Shown: positions 17,178-26,062, counted from the stretch's first letter. The stretch is 47,732 nucleotides of DNA from Membranihabitans maritimus (GCF_021729145.1 NZ_JAJSLW010000029.1:1-47732); one strand, 5' to 3'. Program-made: numbers and translations. The notes: generated by a model not told the origin, from the sequence alone.

Positions 17178-17795
17178 ATGATTGTAAATGTAAATCCGGA
17201 CAACCCGCAAGGAAGAAAAATCAGTAGAATAGTTGAAATACTGGAAGGTGGTGGTATTATTATCTATCCCACGGACACAGTGTATGCACTGGCCTGTCTG
17301 GCTAATAATAAGGAAGGCATTGCGCGAATTCACAGGATCAAAAGAAGTAATCCTAAAAATCATTTGATGACGATTATGTGTACGGATATTAGTGAGACGT
17401 CCAAATTGACCAAACCGATACCTAATGACGTATTTAAATTGATGAAGAGGAACATACCCGGACCGTATACTTTTATTCTTAATGCCAATAGTAGAGTACC
17501 TAAGATGGTGCAAAGCAGGCGAAAAACCATAGGGTTTAGAATTCCTCAGAATCCTATAGCTCTTGAAATACTCGCTAATGTAAATGATTATTTAGTAAGT
17601 ACATCATTAAAAGTAGAGCAAGATGGAGGCATGGAACAGTATTATCCCGACCCGATCGATATAGATGAAAAATTTGGTAAAGTAGTTGATGCAGTAATAG
17701 ATGGAGGTATATTGGAAACAACCTTATCTTCTGTGATTGATTGTACTTCGGAACAACCCGAAATTATTCGGGAAGGAGCTGAACCAATTTCATAG
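17178..17795 (+). CDS. YciO/YrdC/Sua5-family protein
   Basis: The 205-residue protein has the YrdC/Sua5 fold: IIIYPTDTVYALAC (27-40), the IHRIKR segment (51-56) followed by NHL, and a C-terminal SSVIDCT and REGAEPI, typical of this family's nucleotide-binding core. True TsaC/Sua5 enzymes make the threonylcarbamoyl-AMP used for t6A37 in tRNA. This sequence looks more like the YciO branch, for which the same reaction has been proposed but is less certain. It follows the AAA+ ATPase by 11 bases and is closed by a strong terminator. Confidence 0.8.
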   Translation: MIVNVNPDNPQGRKISRIVEILEGGGIIIYPTDTVYALACLANNKEGIARIHRIKRSNPKNHLMTIMCTDISETSKLTKPIPNDVFKLMKRNIPGPYTFILNANSRVPKMVQSRRKTIGFRIPQNPIALEILANVNDYLVSTSLKVEQDGGMEQYYPDPIDIDEKFGKVVDAVIDGGILETTLSSVIDCTSEQPEIIREGAEPIS

Positions 17796-17816
17796 ATTTT
17801 TTTTATAAAAAGAAAT

Positions 17817-17853
17817 AAAAAAAGGGAATCCGTCATTGGAATTCCCTTTTTTT
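17817..17853. terminator. Bidirectional terminator between the YciO gene and a possible minus-strand gene
   Basis: AAAAGGGAAT (17820-17829) pairs with ATTCCCTTTT (17841-17850). An A-run before the hairpin and a T-run after it let it stop transcription from both directions. Confidence 0.85.
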
Positions 17854-17881
17854 AATCACCTAACTTTAATGAACTTTAAAC

Positions 17882-18061
17882 TTATTCATTAGGCCTAAAA
17901 AAGACGCGTTTTATCTTTGCGTTCAAAGAGTTGGGCGATGAAAAGGGCTCGATCAATAATTCTAATTGATTTTTTACGGTCCGGGAAATTGTCTCTGGTA
18001 GCTTTACCAAGACCTCTTTTTCTTTTTCTGAGAGAACTGATATTTGATTTGGCTTTTGCAT
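17882..18061 (-). CDS. Possible 59-residue hypothetical protein
   Basis: The frame from the ATG at 18061 encodes 59 residues with an amphipathic, charged helical look: SVLSEKEKEVLVKLPETIS followed by TVKNQLELLIEPF and a basic tail. A longer version from a GTG at 18127 would add a 22-residue hydrophobic start. No family is recognised. An overlapping frame (17895-18125) looks less protein-like, being richer in Arg and Lys. The gene ends next to the bidirectional terminator, which supports transcription on this strand. It remains a tentative call. Confidence 0.4.
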   Translation of the reverse strand: MQKPNQISVLSEKEKEVLVKLPETISRTVKNQLELLIEPFSSPNSLNAKIKRVFFRPNE

Positions 18062-18304
18062 TTGGGTAAAAATTAAAATATGTAAATAGGAATAATCTGC
18101 TAGTTTTAATAATAAAACGATCCACACGGTAAAACGTTATCGTTTTTAGTCAAAAAAATATGTTAAATTCTTTTAATCTTTACCCTTAATAGTTCAATAA
18201 CGAATTGGTCCCAAAATACATATATTTGAAGAGGGATATCAAAAATTCTTGAGAAAAATTAAGATGGAATTTATCCATTCATCCTTTGGATTTTTGGAGA
18301 AGGT

Positions 18305-20374
18305 CTAGTTTAGTAAGGTAATTTCACCTTTTTCTTCCTCTACAGTGCCGTCAGGATACTCTATTTCTATCAGGTATACATAGGTGTCGGAAGGCAGTAA
18401 TTCACCATCTTTCGTACCGTCCCAGCCTTCGGAAGAAGTAGTGGAAAAAACAAGGTTCCCCCACCGGGCAAAAACCCTCATACTTTTTACCATTATATTG
18501 CCATTAATGACTACTCTAAAAATATTATTGGCCCTTCCCCTGGGTGTAAAAGCATTCGGGATAAAGTAAGAAGGTTCTGTCGTTTCTATTTCTATTGAAG
18601 CTGAAACGGGGCATCCCTCTTCTGTCAATGCAGTTACCCGGATTGTATTATTCTCTTCCGGCATTGTAAGGGAATTGGTGATATCACTTCCGTCTACCGT
18701 TTGTCCGTTTACCTCCCAAATAATATCTGTAAATTCATCGGATTGGTTCGTAACTAAATTAGCTACTACAGACTCCCCCTGAGGGACCTCCTGTTGATCG
18801 GTTTGGATAGCTATCGAAGGAAGTTCATAAACATCATAAATATAATTGCCTATACCCAGACATCCTTCGGCATCCACTGCAGTCAATGTAGCGCTATGAA
18901 CTTCGGAAGAACTAATAGAAGGTTCCGGACAATCTGTACAAGAAAAATCGACGTTGCCATCCCATGAGAAGGATTCGTAGTTGTCTCTTTGTGCTACGGT
19001 CAACTGGACTTCTTCTCCGGGACAAACCGGGCCGTCACCAGTAATATCTATATTCTGTGGTTGTTGGATATTTAAATTTACACTGGCACTGGTAGGGCAA
19101 TGTTCTGTTTCCAGCATCAGTTCAATTGTGGTAGCTTCTGTAACAGTTACACTGGGATTGGGACATTTAGTACAACTGACTTTTTCTTCCGGACTCCATT
19201 CGTAATCTTCAAAAGTTTCGGGGTTTTCAAGGACTATTTCCACCCTTTGATTTGGACATACGACAGTATCGGTGAAATTCAGTTCTATCGGCGGATTATC
19301 TACATTGAGTGTAATACTATCCGTACTTACACATGCATTATTTTCTGTAGTTCTGACAAATGTGATCGTATCAGTGGTCGAGATTGTCAGGTTGGCTTTA
19401 TTGACGTCAGATATTACACCCGTTTCCGGTGTCCATTCATAAACGGCATCGGGATATAAGTCTTGTTGTAATTTCATGCCATACATAGTAACAATTTCAC
19501 CTGGGCAATAAGGATCCTTATTGGGAATTGTGTCGAATTCCATTTCGGGAAGACTATCAACCTGAACATAAAGAGTGTCTGTAACAATGCAATTTCCCAG
19601 TTCAGTAGTGGCGTATAGCCAACCAGAACTGTTGGGATCAATTTGTACCTGGGAATTGGTGACAGGAGTAAATAAAAACCCCGTTGAACTCCATTCAATA
19701 TTATTACTTTCAAAGCTGGTAGCACTTACTGTAACCGGATCTTCATCTTTACATAAATACAGGGTATCTCCCTGGGTATTTATATTTACGAAAGTGGTTG
19801 GCGTAATTGTCACTTCTTCGGATTCAAAACAACTTCCCTGACTGGCACTTACCATAACAGTGGTTTCTTCCTTCAGGATTAAATTATAGGTATTTCCCGA
19901 AAAATTTCCCGGTGTCCAGTTGATTTTTCCATTCGATTCTGCTGTTAGAGGTATGCTCATATCAGGACAAACGGTAAAATTGTCATTGGGATCCAAACTG
20001 AGAGAAATTTCATCTTCCAGGGATAAGTCTGCCGAAAGTATAGTTTCGTTTCCTAAGACTACGGCAATAACGACATTTTCGTCATTTTCAGTATTATTAT
20101 CTTCTACCGCTGCTATAGATAATGTATAGGTGTCGCCAGCATCTATAGTGATGGAATTTTCAAATTCGGTCTCCAGGTCTTCTTCGCTGTAATTCCCTGA
20201 CAATTGAATTTCAAGATCTACTTGTTCATCACCTTCATTACTTATTACGAATTCTCCGTTTCCACAACCCTCGATTAAGGTGTTTTCCGGCCGATTGCTG
20301 CTCCAGGAAATATCCTGCGCAAAAGTGATGTGTAATGAAGATATTGATAAAAAAAGTATAAAAAGATTTTTCAT
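18305..20374 (-). CDS. Secreted CHU_C (T9SS type B) adhesin-like protein
   Basis: The 689-residue protein starts with a signal peptide (1-19, ending HITFA before QDISW). Residues about 30-130 form an acidic beta-sandwich-like domain. About 130-590 hold tandem Ig/PKD-like modules; two carry the near-identical motifs SCTKCPNPS and SCTDCPEPS, whose paired Cys may form a disulfide. The C-terminal CHU_C domain (about 602-689) has FIPNAFTP, a FARWGNLVF motif and SEGWDGTKDG, followed by EEKGEITLLN. This domain marks export by the type IX secretion system. It is a single-gene unit on the minus strand, with an AT-rich 220-base gap to the divergent transporter. Its ligand is unknown. Confidence 0.87.
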   Translation of the reverse strand: MKNLFILFLSISSLHITFAQDISWSSNRPENTLIEGCGNGEFVISNEGDEQVDLEIQLSGNYSEEDLETEFENSITIDAGDTYTLSIAAVEDNNTENDENVVIAVVLGNETILSADLSLEDEISLSLDPNDNFTVCPDMSIPLTAESNGKINWTPGNFSGNTYNLILKEETTVMVSASQGSCFESEEVTITPTTFVNINTQGDTLYLCKDEDPVTVSATSFESNNIEWSSTGFLFTPVTNSQVQIDPNSSGWLYATTELGNCIVTDTLYVQVDSLPEMEFDTIPNKDPYCPGEIVTMYGMKLQQDLYPDAVYEWTPETGVISDVNKANLTISTTDTITFVRTTENNACVSTDSITLNVDNPPIELNFTDTVVCPNQRVEIVLENPETFEDYEWSPEEKVSCTKCPNPSVTVTEATTIELMLETEHCPTSASVNLNIQQPQNIDITGDGPVCPGEEVQLTVAQRDNYESFSWDGNVDFSCTDCPEPSISSSEVHSATLTAVDAEGCLGIGNYIYDVYELPSIAIQTDQQEVPQGESVVANLVTNQSDEFTDIIWEVNGQTVDGSDITNSLTMPEENNTIRVTALTEEGCPVSASIEIETTEPSYFIPNAFTPRGRANNIFRVVINGNIMVKSMRVFARWGNLVFSTTSSEGWDGTKDGELLPSDTYVYLIEIEYPDGTVEEEKGEITLLN

Positions 20375-20594
20375 ATTCCCAATAACTTGGATTTTCCAAT
20401 ACGGCTAAAATAATCAACTTACCCTAAATAGTCGATAATTATCATACAATTTAACCCAAAATAAGAAAGTGTTATCTCTTTTTTATCAGAAGGGCCATTA
20501 AATAATTAATGTGTGGAAAAATCTACCATTTTGTATGTATTGTTATTTTTAAATATTGTAATATTGAATATTTAAAAAATATTAGTGTGTACTT

Positions 20595-21467
20595 ATGGAT
20601 AGTGTTTCGAATATTATATTGACTGTTGCTTTGGTAATTATTATGTGGGGCATGGGACTTTCACTGGTAATTGAAGATTTTAAGCGTGTGGTCAAATATC
20701 CCAGGGCCGTAGTTATAGGGTTGTGCAATCAGTTAATTCTGTTGCCAATTATAGGGTATCTTTTGGTTTCGATAATGAATGTCCCCCCCGATATAGCCAT
20801 CGGGGTAATGATATTGGCAGCCTGTCCGGGGGGAGCTACTTCAAATTTAATTGCACACCTGGCAAAAGGGGATACCGCGCTATCGGTATCTTTGACGGCC
20901 ATTTCCAGTATTGTTACCGTTTTTACCATTCCACTAATTGTAAATTTTGCAATGGTTTCGTTTTTGGATCAGGCGGAAATGATACAACTCAGTGTGCTGG
21001 ATACCATTTTAAAAATGTGCATTGTTGTAGTTATTCCCGTAGCTGTGGGCATGATTATTCGGAAGTACCGGTCTGGGTTTGCTGATAGAATGGGTAAACC
21101 TGTTCGTATTGCTTCTGCTATTTTGTTAATGCTCATTATTGTGGGGATAATTATTCGGGAAAAGGATCAAATGCCAGGGTATTTTGCCCAGGCAGGTATC
21201 GTTACATTTTTGCTAAATTTGATTACAATGGTTATCGGTTACTTTGGTGCAAAGTTATTGATGTTACAGACTCCTCAGGCCATAAGTATTTCTGTGGAGT
21301 CCGGAATACAAAATGGTACATTAGCCCTTGCTGTTGCGGGCGGATTATTGGGTAATTCCGCCTTTGCGATAGCTCCGGCGGTGTATAGTATCATTATGTT
21401 TTTGACGGGAGGAGCGATTATTTATTTGGGATTACGCATGAGTTCGGGGCGCGTAGACACAGCATAA
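20595..21467 (+). CDS. Bile acid:sodium symporter (BASS/SBF) family transporter
   Basis: The 290-residue membrane protein has about nine hydrophobic segments and the BASS-family signatures: ILAACPGGATSNLIAHLAKG (about 74-93) with its unwound-helix CPGG motif, and SVESGIQNGTLALAV (about 234-248), the second crossover helix with E and QN residues that bind sodium in the family. Substrates range from bile acids to pantoate, pyruvate and other organic anions, so the cargo cannot be assigned. It is slightly short but complete. It is divergent from the CHU_C gene and upstream of a duplicated tRNA-Gly fragment and the tRNA genes. Confidence 0.87.
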   Translation: MDSVSNIILTVALVIIMWGMGLSLVIEDFKRVVKYPRAVVIGLCNQLILLPIIGYLLVSIMNVPPDIAIGVMILAACPGGATSNLIAHLAKGDTALSVSLTAISSIVTVFTIPLIVNFAMVSFLDQAEMIQLSVLDTILKMCIVVVIPVAVGMIIRKYRSGFADRMGKPVRIASAILLMLIIVGIIIREKDQMPGYFAQAGIVTFLLNLITMVIGYFGAKLLMLQTPQAISISVESGIQNGTLALAVAGGLLGNSAFAIAPAVYSIIMFLTGGAIIYLGLRMSSGRVDTA

Positions 21468-21515
21468 ATGGAGTAATAGAATCCATTTTAATTCAGGAAT
21501 GAATTACATTGCCAT

Positions 21516-21534
21516 ATGAGCGAAAGACGGGATT
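21516..21534 (-). repeat. Duplicate of the 3' end of tRNA-Gly
   Basis: These 19 bases are identical to 21702-21720, the 3' end of tRNA-Gly plus three flanking bases, in the same orientation. Weaker similarity continues for about 15 bases into the T-arm region (CGCGATCCC against CGCGACCCC). It lies about 170 bases beyond the 3' end of the tRNA. It could be an att-site scar of a lost integrative element or the remains of a tandem tRNA copy. Confidence 0.7.
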
Positions 21535-21658
21535 GACTACGCGATCCCAAAAGTGGAAGGGCGGCATCAAATTTCAAATTAAGCTTCTCCAATCAAATGG
21601 ATCGGAATTTTAGGTCTTCCACCTTCTGCAAGAAAGTTTTCACCAAATTGCCGGACAT

Positions 21659-21690
21659 AAAAAAACCGCTCCCTTAAAAAGGAAGCGGTC
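21659..21690 (-). terminator. Terminator downstream of tRNA-Gly
   Basis: Read on the minus strand, GACCGCTTCC and GGGAGCGGT form a stem around an A/T loop, followed by seven T residues. It starts about 15 bases beyond the tRNA 3' end. Confidence 0.8.
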
Positions 21691-21704
21691 TAATTATATT
21701 GATG

Positions 21705-21777
<73 letters not shown>

Positions 21778-21945
21778 ATATAAAGCTTTTCGTGGTTAAA
21801 AGCGAATGCAAATATAATAGGATTTAATTAATCTCAAATATTTTGGGAGAAAAAATAAAGTAATTAATTTTTAAGGTTTTTCTTGTTTACTTTGGATTAA
21901 GATGTTAGTTTTGCCATCGCTTTTCAAGAAGCATATCAATGAAGT

Positions 21946-22030
21946 GCCCGGGTGGTGGAATTGGTAGACACGCAGGACTTAAAATCCTGTGACCATTGCG
22001 GTCGTGCGGGTTCAAGTCCCGCCCCGGGTA
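21946..22030 (+). tRNA. tRNA-Leu (anticodon TAA)
   Basis: An 85-base class II tRNA with a long variable arm. The acceptor arms GCCCGGG and CCCGGGT pair with one G-U at the end, and the anticodon arm CAGGA-CTTAAAA-TCCTG gives anticodon TAA. The T-loop is GTTCAAGTC. The CCA is encoded (22031-22033), unlike the neighbouring tRNA-Gly. It is divergent from tRNA-Gly and followed by a strong terminator. Confidence 0.96.
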
Positions 22031-22040
22031 CCAGATAATC

Positions 22041-22075
22041 AAGGAGTTATGAATTTTTTCGTGACTCCTTTTTTT
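22041..22075 (+). terminator. Terminator after tRNA-Leu
   Basis: AAGGAGTTATGAA (22041-22053) pairs with TTCGTGACTCCTT (22058-22070), with two G-U pairs and a 4-T loop, and is followed by five more T residues. Confidence 0.92.
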
Positions 22076-22660
22076 ATGCGCCTACAAGATCGCCCCGATT
22101 GTAATATGTAGAAATCCAGTTTGTAAAAAGGGATCATTGATGCTTTACAACGCTATATGAAACTTTGGTTCCAAAAGGTTTAGAATTTTTGTAGCTATCA
22201 TAGTATTAGAAAAAGATCGCAAGGGTTTGTATTTTCCTATCCTAACCTTTGTTTCTAAAGAACTGATTTTTAGATTAATATTTAAAAAAGCGTACCCGCT
22301 TCGGAACTATGTGACTATCGTCCAATTTGAGTAAATGACCTGTTTGTTCATTCTTTGTGCTGTAAAATGAGGACCAAATAATCGTATCAAGTACTAATTG
22401 AGACATACTTGAACTCTGGCTTAATATCTTTGTGAATAAGGTTATTATCCGACAATTATTAACGGGCTACAGAAATTCTCCGGTGCCGGACACATATAGA
22501 AAATTGGTGTGTATATTGAACAAAATTGATTAAATGGATGTCCATTTGCAGGGATGCCTTGGATGGTCATCTAAAAGTTGAATTTAGTCTTGTGCTGAAT
22601 AGAATAATAGTACCTTGTACACAAGTTCTTGGTCATATAACACTTTATAAGTTGTAAATT
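22076..22660. other. Gene-free stretch between tRNA-Leu and the DUF6122-like gene
   Basis: About 585 bases with no convincing reading frame, repeat or tRNA. It is AT-rich with mixed short motifs and no structure I can name. An unrecognised small RNA or degraded sequence cannot be excluded. Confidence 0.5.
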
Positions 22661-23050
22661 TTGGAAGGAATAATACATTACTTTTTACACTTTGGCTTTC
22701 CTTTAATTATAGCCTATGTATTTTTTAGAAATGATTGGATAAAAGTGTATTTAATTCTTATTGCTACCATGCTGGTTGACCTGGACCATTTGCTGGCGAA
22801 TCCAATTTTTCAGGCCAATAGGTGCAGTATACAATATCACCCTTTGCATACATATTATGCTGTGATTGTGTATGCAATGCTTCTCTTTTTTCGCAGGCCT
22901 ATAAATATAATCGGCATAGGACTTTTGTGGCATATGGTTACGGATTTTATCGATTGTCTGATCATGTATAATTATTGCAGAACCTGTATGGATGATGCAC
23001 CGGCAATGGAACTTTTGAGATGGATTTCAAATATTTTAGGTGTGAATTGA
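22661..23050 (+). CDS. DUF6122-like multi-pass membrane protein
   Basis: The 129-residue protein has three or four hydrophobic segments and a conserved-looking centre with MLVDLDHLLANPIF, NRCSIQYHPLHTYYA and WHMVTDFIDC. Its several His and Asp residues in or near membrane segments (DLDHLL, HPLHT, HMVTDF) resemble the metal-binding pattern of YdjM-like membrane metal-dependent hydrolases, so a membrane hydrolase is possible. I associate this pattern with DUF6122. The only plausible start is TTG at 22661, because a stop codon precedes it by six bases and the next in-frame ATG would remove the first helix. It is isolated, with long spacers on both sides. Confidence 0.7.
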   Translation: MEGIIHYFLHFGFPLIIAYVFFRNDWIKVYLILIATMLVDLDHLLANPIFQANRCSIQYHPLHTYYAVIVYAMLLFFRRPINIIGIGLLWHMVTDFIDCLIMYNYCRTCMDDAPAMELLRWISNILGVN

Positions 23051-23198
23051 AAATTCATATCCATGAATAAGTATTTAGGCATGAAATAGTAAAAAGGCAT
23101 CTGTAAATCCCCCTTTTAGGTGAGGATCCCATACCGTGATAGATATAGTTTTGAAGTGATATGGATATTAATTATTTAATTCATAAAACTTAAGAGCT

Positions 23199-23636
23199 AT
23201 GTTATTTAATGTATTTATTAATCTTTTAATGTTGTTTCTTTCGGTAACACCGTCTGGGGAAATACCTGTCAGTTCGGATTTAATGGTAGAAACAACTACA
23301 ACCGGAATTGGATATGGAAGACCGACTGCAGAGTGCGATGGAACAGGCGTCTGTTTTGTATCAGAGACATCTTTCAAAGGTACCATGGAAGATAATTTCG
23401 GGAATGCGAGGTTAACCTTTGCAAAAAGTGGAGCCGTATCGAGTATTTTTGCTGAAAGTAGATCAATGACCAAGTCGACCATAGAAAAACATTTCTCCGG
23501 AAAGAGTTTTATTATGAAGGATCCATATGTAGGTAATCTCAAAATGGGAGGGAAGAGCATAAAAATTAAAATTCCTGCAGGAAGTCACAGAATCAAGAAA
23601 TCAGAGGGCGGTTTTCTCATTCAAATCGAAGGATAA
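23199..23636 (+). CDS. Small secreted protein with CxGxGxC motif, paralog 1
   Basis: The 145-residue protein starts with a hydrophobic signal segment (about residues 1-20). After it comes VETTTTGIGYGRP, then CDGTGVC (a C-x-G-x-G-x-C knot that could form a disulfide or bind metal), and a C-terminal half with HFSGKSF and KIPAGSHRIKKSEGGFLI. The next gene encodes a clear paralog sharing VETTTTGIG-x-GR, C-x-G-x-G-x-C, FSGKSF and IP-x-G in the same order. It has no transmembrane helix beyond the signal and no T9SS C-terminal domain, so it is probably periplasmic or released by Sec. I do not recognise the family. A terminator-like hairpin follows, so the two genes may be separately regulated. Confidence 0.75.
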   Translation: MLFNVFINLLMLFLSVTPSGEIPVSSDLMVETTTTGIGYGRPTAECDGTGVCFVSETSFKGTMEDNFGNARLTFAKSGAVSSIFAESRSMTKSTIEKHFSGKSFIMKDPYVGNLKMGGKSIKIKIPAGSHRIKKSEGGFLIQIEG

Positions 23637-23643
23637 CACTATG

Positions 23644-23688
23644 AGGTGCGGTGAAATACATATCCAATCTTCACCGCACTTCTCTTTT
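23644..23688 (+). terminator. Terminator-like hairpin between the two secreted paralogs
   Basis: AGGTGCGGTGAA (23644-23655) pairs with TTCACCGCACTT (23670-23681), with a single G-T pair, followed by the short T-rich tract CTCTTTT. Confidence 0.75.
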
Positions 23689-23723
23689 ATATCTTTATTT
23701 AAAAACCAAAAAATCTATTATCT

Positions 23724-24167
23724 ATGCCGATGGTTTATTATATCCTGGTATTGTGTCTATTGACGTTAGCAGGTAGTGAAACTCACGTAAATTCCATGGT
23801 TTATGACAACGTTGAAACTACTACAACCGGAATTGGTATTGGAAGAAAGAAAAAGAATTGCCAGGGGAAAGGATTGTGTGTTATTGGCAGTGATATTAAG
23901 AGCATTACCATAGAAGATAGGATTACAATAGCCAGGCTCAGTTTTGACAAGGAGTCTTTACGAAGTATGTTTATTGCGCGTTCTGATTTGAGTGATTTCG
24001 CTGTAAAAGAATTTTTCTCAGGAAAATCCTTTGAAATGGAAGACGGATATAATGGGACGATTATTGTTAAAGGAAATCATTATGATATCGATATTCCCAA
24101 AGGATATTATCCGCTGTATAAACAAAAGACTGGTTTTGTGATCAAATTCGACAGCCTTCAAAGATAA
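23724..24167 (+). CDS. Small secreted protein with CxGxGxC motif, paralog 2
   Basis: The 147-residue protein (ATGs at 23724 and 23730 both possible) starts with a signal peptide (YYILVLCLLTLAGS). The mature part carries VETTTTGIGIGRKKKNC, the knot CQGKGLC, then EFFSGKSFEMEDG, and ends with DIPKGYYPL and GFVIKFD. Its order of motifs matches paralog 1 at 23199-23636. The DNA around the TTTTGIG codons is nearly identical in both (23286-23320 and 23811-23845), which points to a fairly recent tandem duplication or conversion in that patch. The function is unknown. Confidence 0.75.
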   Translation: MPMVYYILVLCLLTLAGSETHVNSMVYDNVETTTTGIGIGRKKKNCQGKGLCVIGSDIKSITIEDRITIARLSFDKESLRSMFIARSDLSDFAVKEFFSGKSFEMEDGYNGTIIVKGNHYDIDIPKGYYPLYKQKTGFVIKFDSLQR

Positions 24168-24275
24168 GATACAAATCCGTATCGGAAAGGATGTTGGGAT
24201 CAGTAAGGTTTATTCAATAGAATTAATTCCAGGGCAAATCCCAGTCCTTCGAAATTATAGTACGATAGGTCCTTT

Positions 24276-24884
24276 TTATCGCATTTTGGGACGTCTTCTC
24301 TTTTTACTTTGTTGCATCATGGCTCCCCCCTGACCCCCTCTTTGTGCGGCTTTAATGCTTCCCCTGTTTTTGAGAGCCTTTCGAAATTGATCTACCTGTT
24401 CTTTTATTTGAGGTTCCGTTATTTTAAGATCTTTTACTTCGCGAAACAGTTTTTGTGCAAAAGTCCAGTTCCCCCGATTGGCTTGCATATTTGCCAATTG
24501 GATGTTTACCATGGCTCTTTCGTTGTCTGAAGGAAGTTTGGTAGATCTGGCTAATTGAAGATATCTTTCAGCTTCATCCGGATTTTTATCGTTTTGAGCG
24601 ATAGTCCCTTTGAGCATGTAGAAGTAGGCTCTGTTAGCAGGATAAAGTAACCTAGGTGTAAGAGTTAGATTTAATCTTTTTTCTGCCCCTGCCATATCCA
24701 TTGATTGCATGATTTGTGCAGCAGATTGAACAGTCCCCAGCATAATATAACTCACTAAAAGCAACACTCCTACCAAAAAGAAAGGGAATGCATACCAAAA
24801 TCCATAAATAGAAGCCAGGACAGCTCCTCCGACCAAACAAACAGCTATTATTGCCAGTTTTAAGTATATATTTATTGAAAACAT
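24276..24884 (-). CDS. Membrane protein with tetratricopeptide-like repeats
   Basis: The 202-residue protein has two adjacent transmembrane helices (about residues 6-26 and 30-50). TPR-like helices follow: a segment with YFYMLKGTIAQNDKNPDEAE (about 87-106), then MVNIQLANMQANRGNWTFAQ, with the alternating small and aromatic residues of tetratricopeptides. The C-terminal about 25 residues are Gly-, Gln-, Arg- and Lys-rich (KKRRRPKMR), a possible disordered basic tail. Members usually scaffold protein complexes at the membrane, but the partner here is unknown. It is on the opposite strand from the secreted paralogs, and the LacI gene lies about 65 bases below it. Confidence 0.7.
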   Translation of the reverse strand: MFSINIYLKLAIIAVCLVGGAVLASIYGFWYAFPFFLVGVLLLVSYIMLGTVQSAAQIMQSMDMAGAEKRLNLTLTPRLLYPANRAYFYMLKGTIAQNDKNPDEAERYLQLARSTKLPSDNERAMVNIQLANMQANRGNWTFAQKLFREVKDLKITEPQIKEQVDQFRKALKNRGSIKAAQRGGQGGAMMQQSKKRRRPKMR

Positions 24885-24949
24885 AGTTTTATGAGTTTTT
24901 TCAGATTACAAAGAAAATCAATTCGGATGGAATCTAATAATCTTAACCC

Positions 24950-26020
24950 TTAATACAGGGTATTTATATCAGAATCTTTGAGGTAGAACTGGTAATTTTC
25001 TTTGTAAACAATATCCAGGGGTAAGTAATATTTTTTATCAATTCTCTTTTCCAGGATGATATGGTTGACCATTGTTTTGATACTAAAGTATCCCAGTTTT
25101 TCAGCGCTTTGATTGATGATGACATCTATTTTGTCTTCTGTAAGAAGTTTTACATTATTGTCGATCAGGTCATGACCGATTATATAAATTTCAGGGTAGA
25201 GACTTTTTATTGATTTAGCAATTATATAGCCTTTGGATGAAGTTACATAAATACAATCAATATTGAGCTTGTCGATTTTATTTCGAATTTTTTTTACGAT
25301 TTCTATTTCAGATATTTGATGGTCATCAACCGAAAGGGTATGGATTCCCACCTCTGCTTTTGATTCGCTGATGAAGTCTGATAATCCTATTTCCTTATTT
25401 TTTAAGTGAAGTGCGTTTTGAATGTTTTTAGTATTGTGCAGTACGAGGACTTGGGTAAGATTGCCTTTGGTGACAATTAATTTTCCGGTTAGGCATCCGG
25501 TTTGATAGGAGTTGGTACCTATATAAGACAAGCAGGGAACCGATTTTATTTCGGCATTCATTACGATCGAAGGGATTTCATTCCTGTTACTCTTCTTTAA
25601 AAAATTAATGGTTTGATGATTGAATTCGGAACCGACTATGACTGCGTCTGTTTCCGGGGTAAGGGCTTGCTCAGCTACGGACTGAAAATGAGACTCGTCA
25701 AACATATCGTAAAAATATATATTCCCCAATAGATTAAAGTGCTCGTAATCTCTCAATCCCGTATCAATACCCGATTTGAGCATTTTCCAGTAAAAATCCT
25801 GGTAGGGGTAGGGGATGAGAATAGAAAGTGTAGTCACTTTTTTACGAGCTAGAGTCCGTGCTATAATATTGGGGCTGTATTTCAATTCTTCCATTGCTTT
25901 GAGCACTTTTTCTTTAGAAGATTTTGATACTTTCCCTCTTTTGTGGATAACGCGATCTACAGTACCTGTTGATACACCGGCTCTTATGGCAATATCTTTA
26001 ATCTTTATTCTCTTTTTCAC
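24950..26020 (-). CDS. LacI-family transcriptional regulator
   Basis: The 356-residue protein has an N-terminal LacI helix-turn-helix, KIKDIAIRAGVSTGTVDRVI (about 5-24), then a hinge helix near SPNIIARTLARK and a periplasmic-binding-protein-like sensor domain (about 65-345). It starts with GTG at 26020; no in-frame ATG lies just upstream. It is divergent from the NagB–PIG-L gene, with a palindrome between them, so it probably controls that gene, and perhaps itself, in response to an amino-sugar or a derivative. Local control is supported by position. The effector is inferred, not seen. Confidence 0.85.
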   Translation of the reverse strand: MKKRIKIKDIAIRAGVSTGTVDRVIHKRGKVSKSSKEKVLKAMEELKYSPNIIARTLARKKVTTLSILIPYPYQDFYWKMLKSGIDTGLRDYEHFNLLGNIYFYDMFDESHFQSVAEQALTPETDAVIVGSEFNHQTINFLKKSNRNEIPSIVMNAEIKSVPCLSYIGTNSYQTGCLTGKLIVTKGNLTQVLVLHNTKNIQNALHLKNKEIGLSDFISESKAEVGIHTLSVDDHQISEIEIVKKIRNKIDKLNIDCIYVTSSKGYIIAKSIKSLYPEIYIIGHDLIDNNVKLLTEDKIDVIINQSAEKLGYFSIKTMVNHIILEKRIDKKYYLPLDIVYKENYQFYLKDSDINTLY

Positions 26021-26062
26021 GTATCTTAAATTTTTGTCTATTATATAAAATCTTTTATAAAT

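Noticed and set aside
17895-18125. 76-codon minus-strand frame overlapping the possible small gene at 17882-18061
   Set aside because: The alternative frame has many Arg, Lys and Phe residues in no pattern, whereas the other frame looks like an amphipathic helix. At most one of the two can be real.
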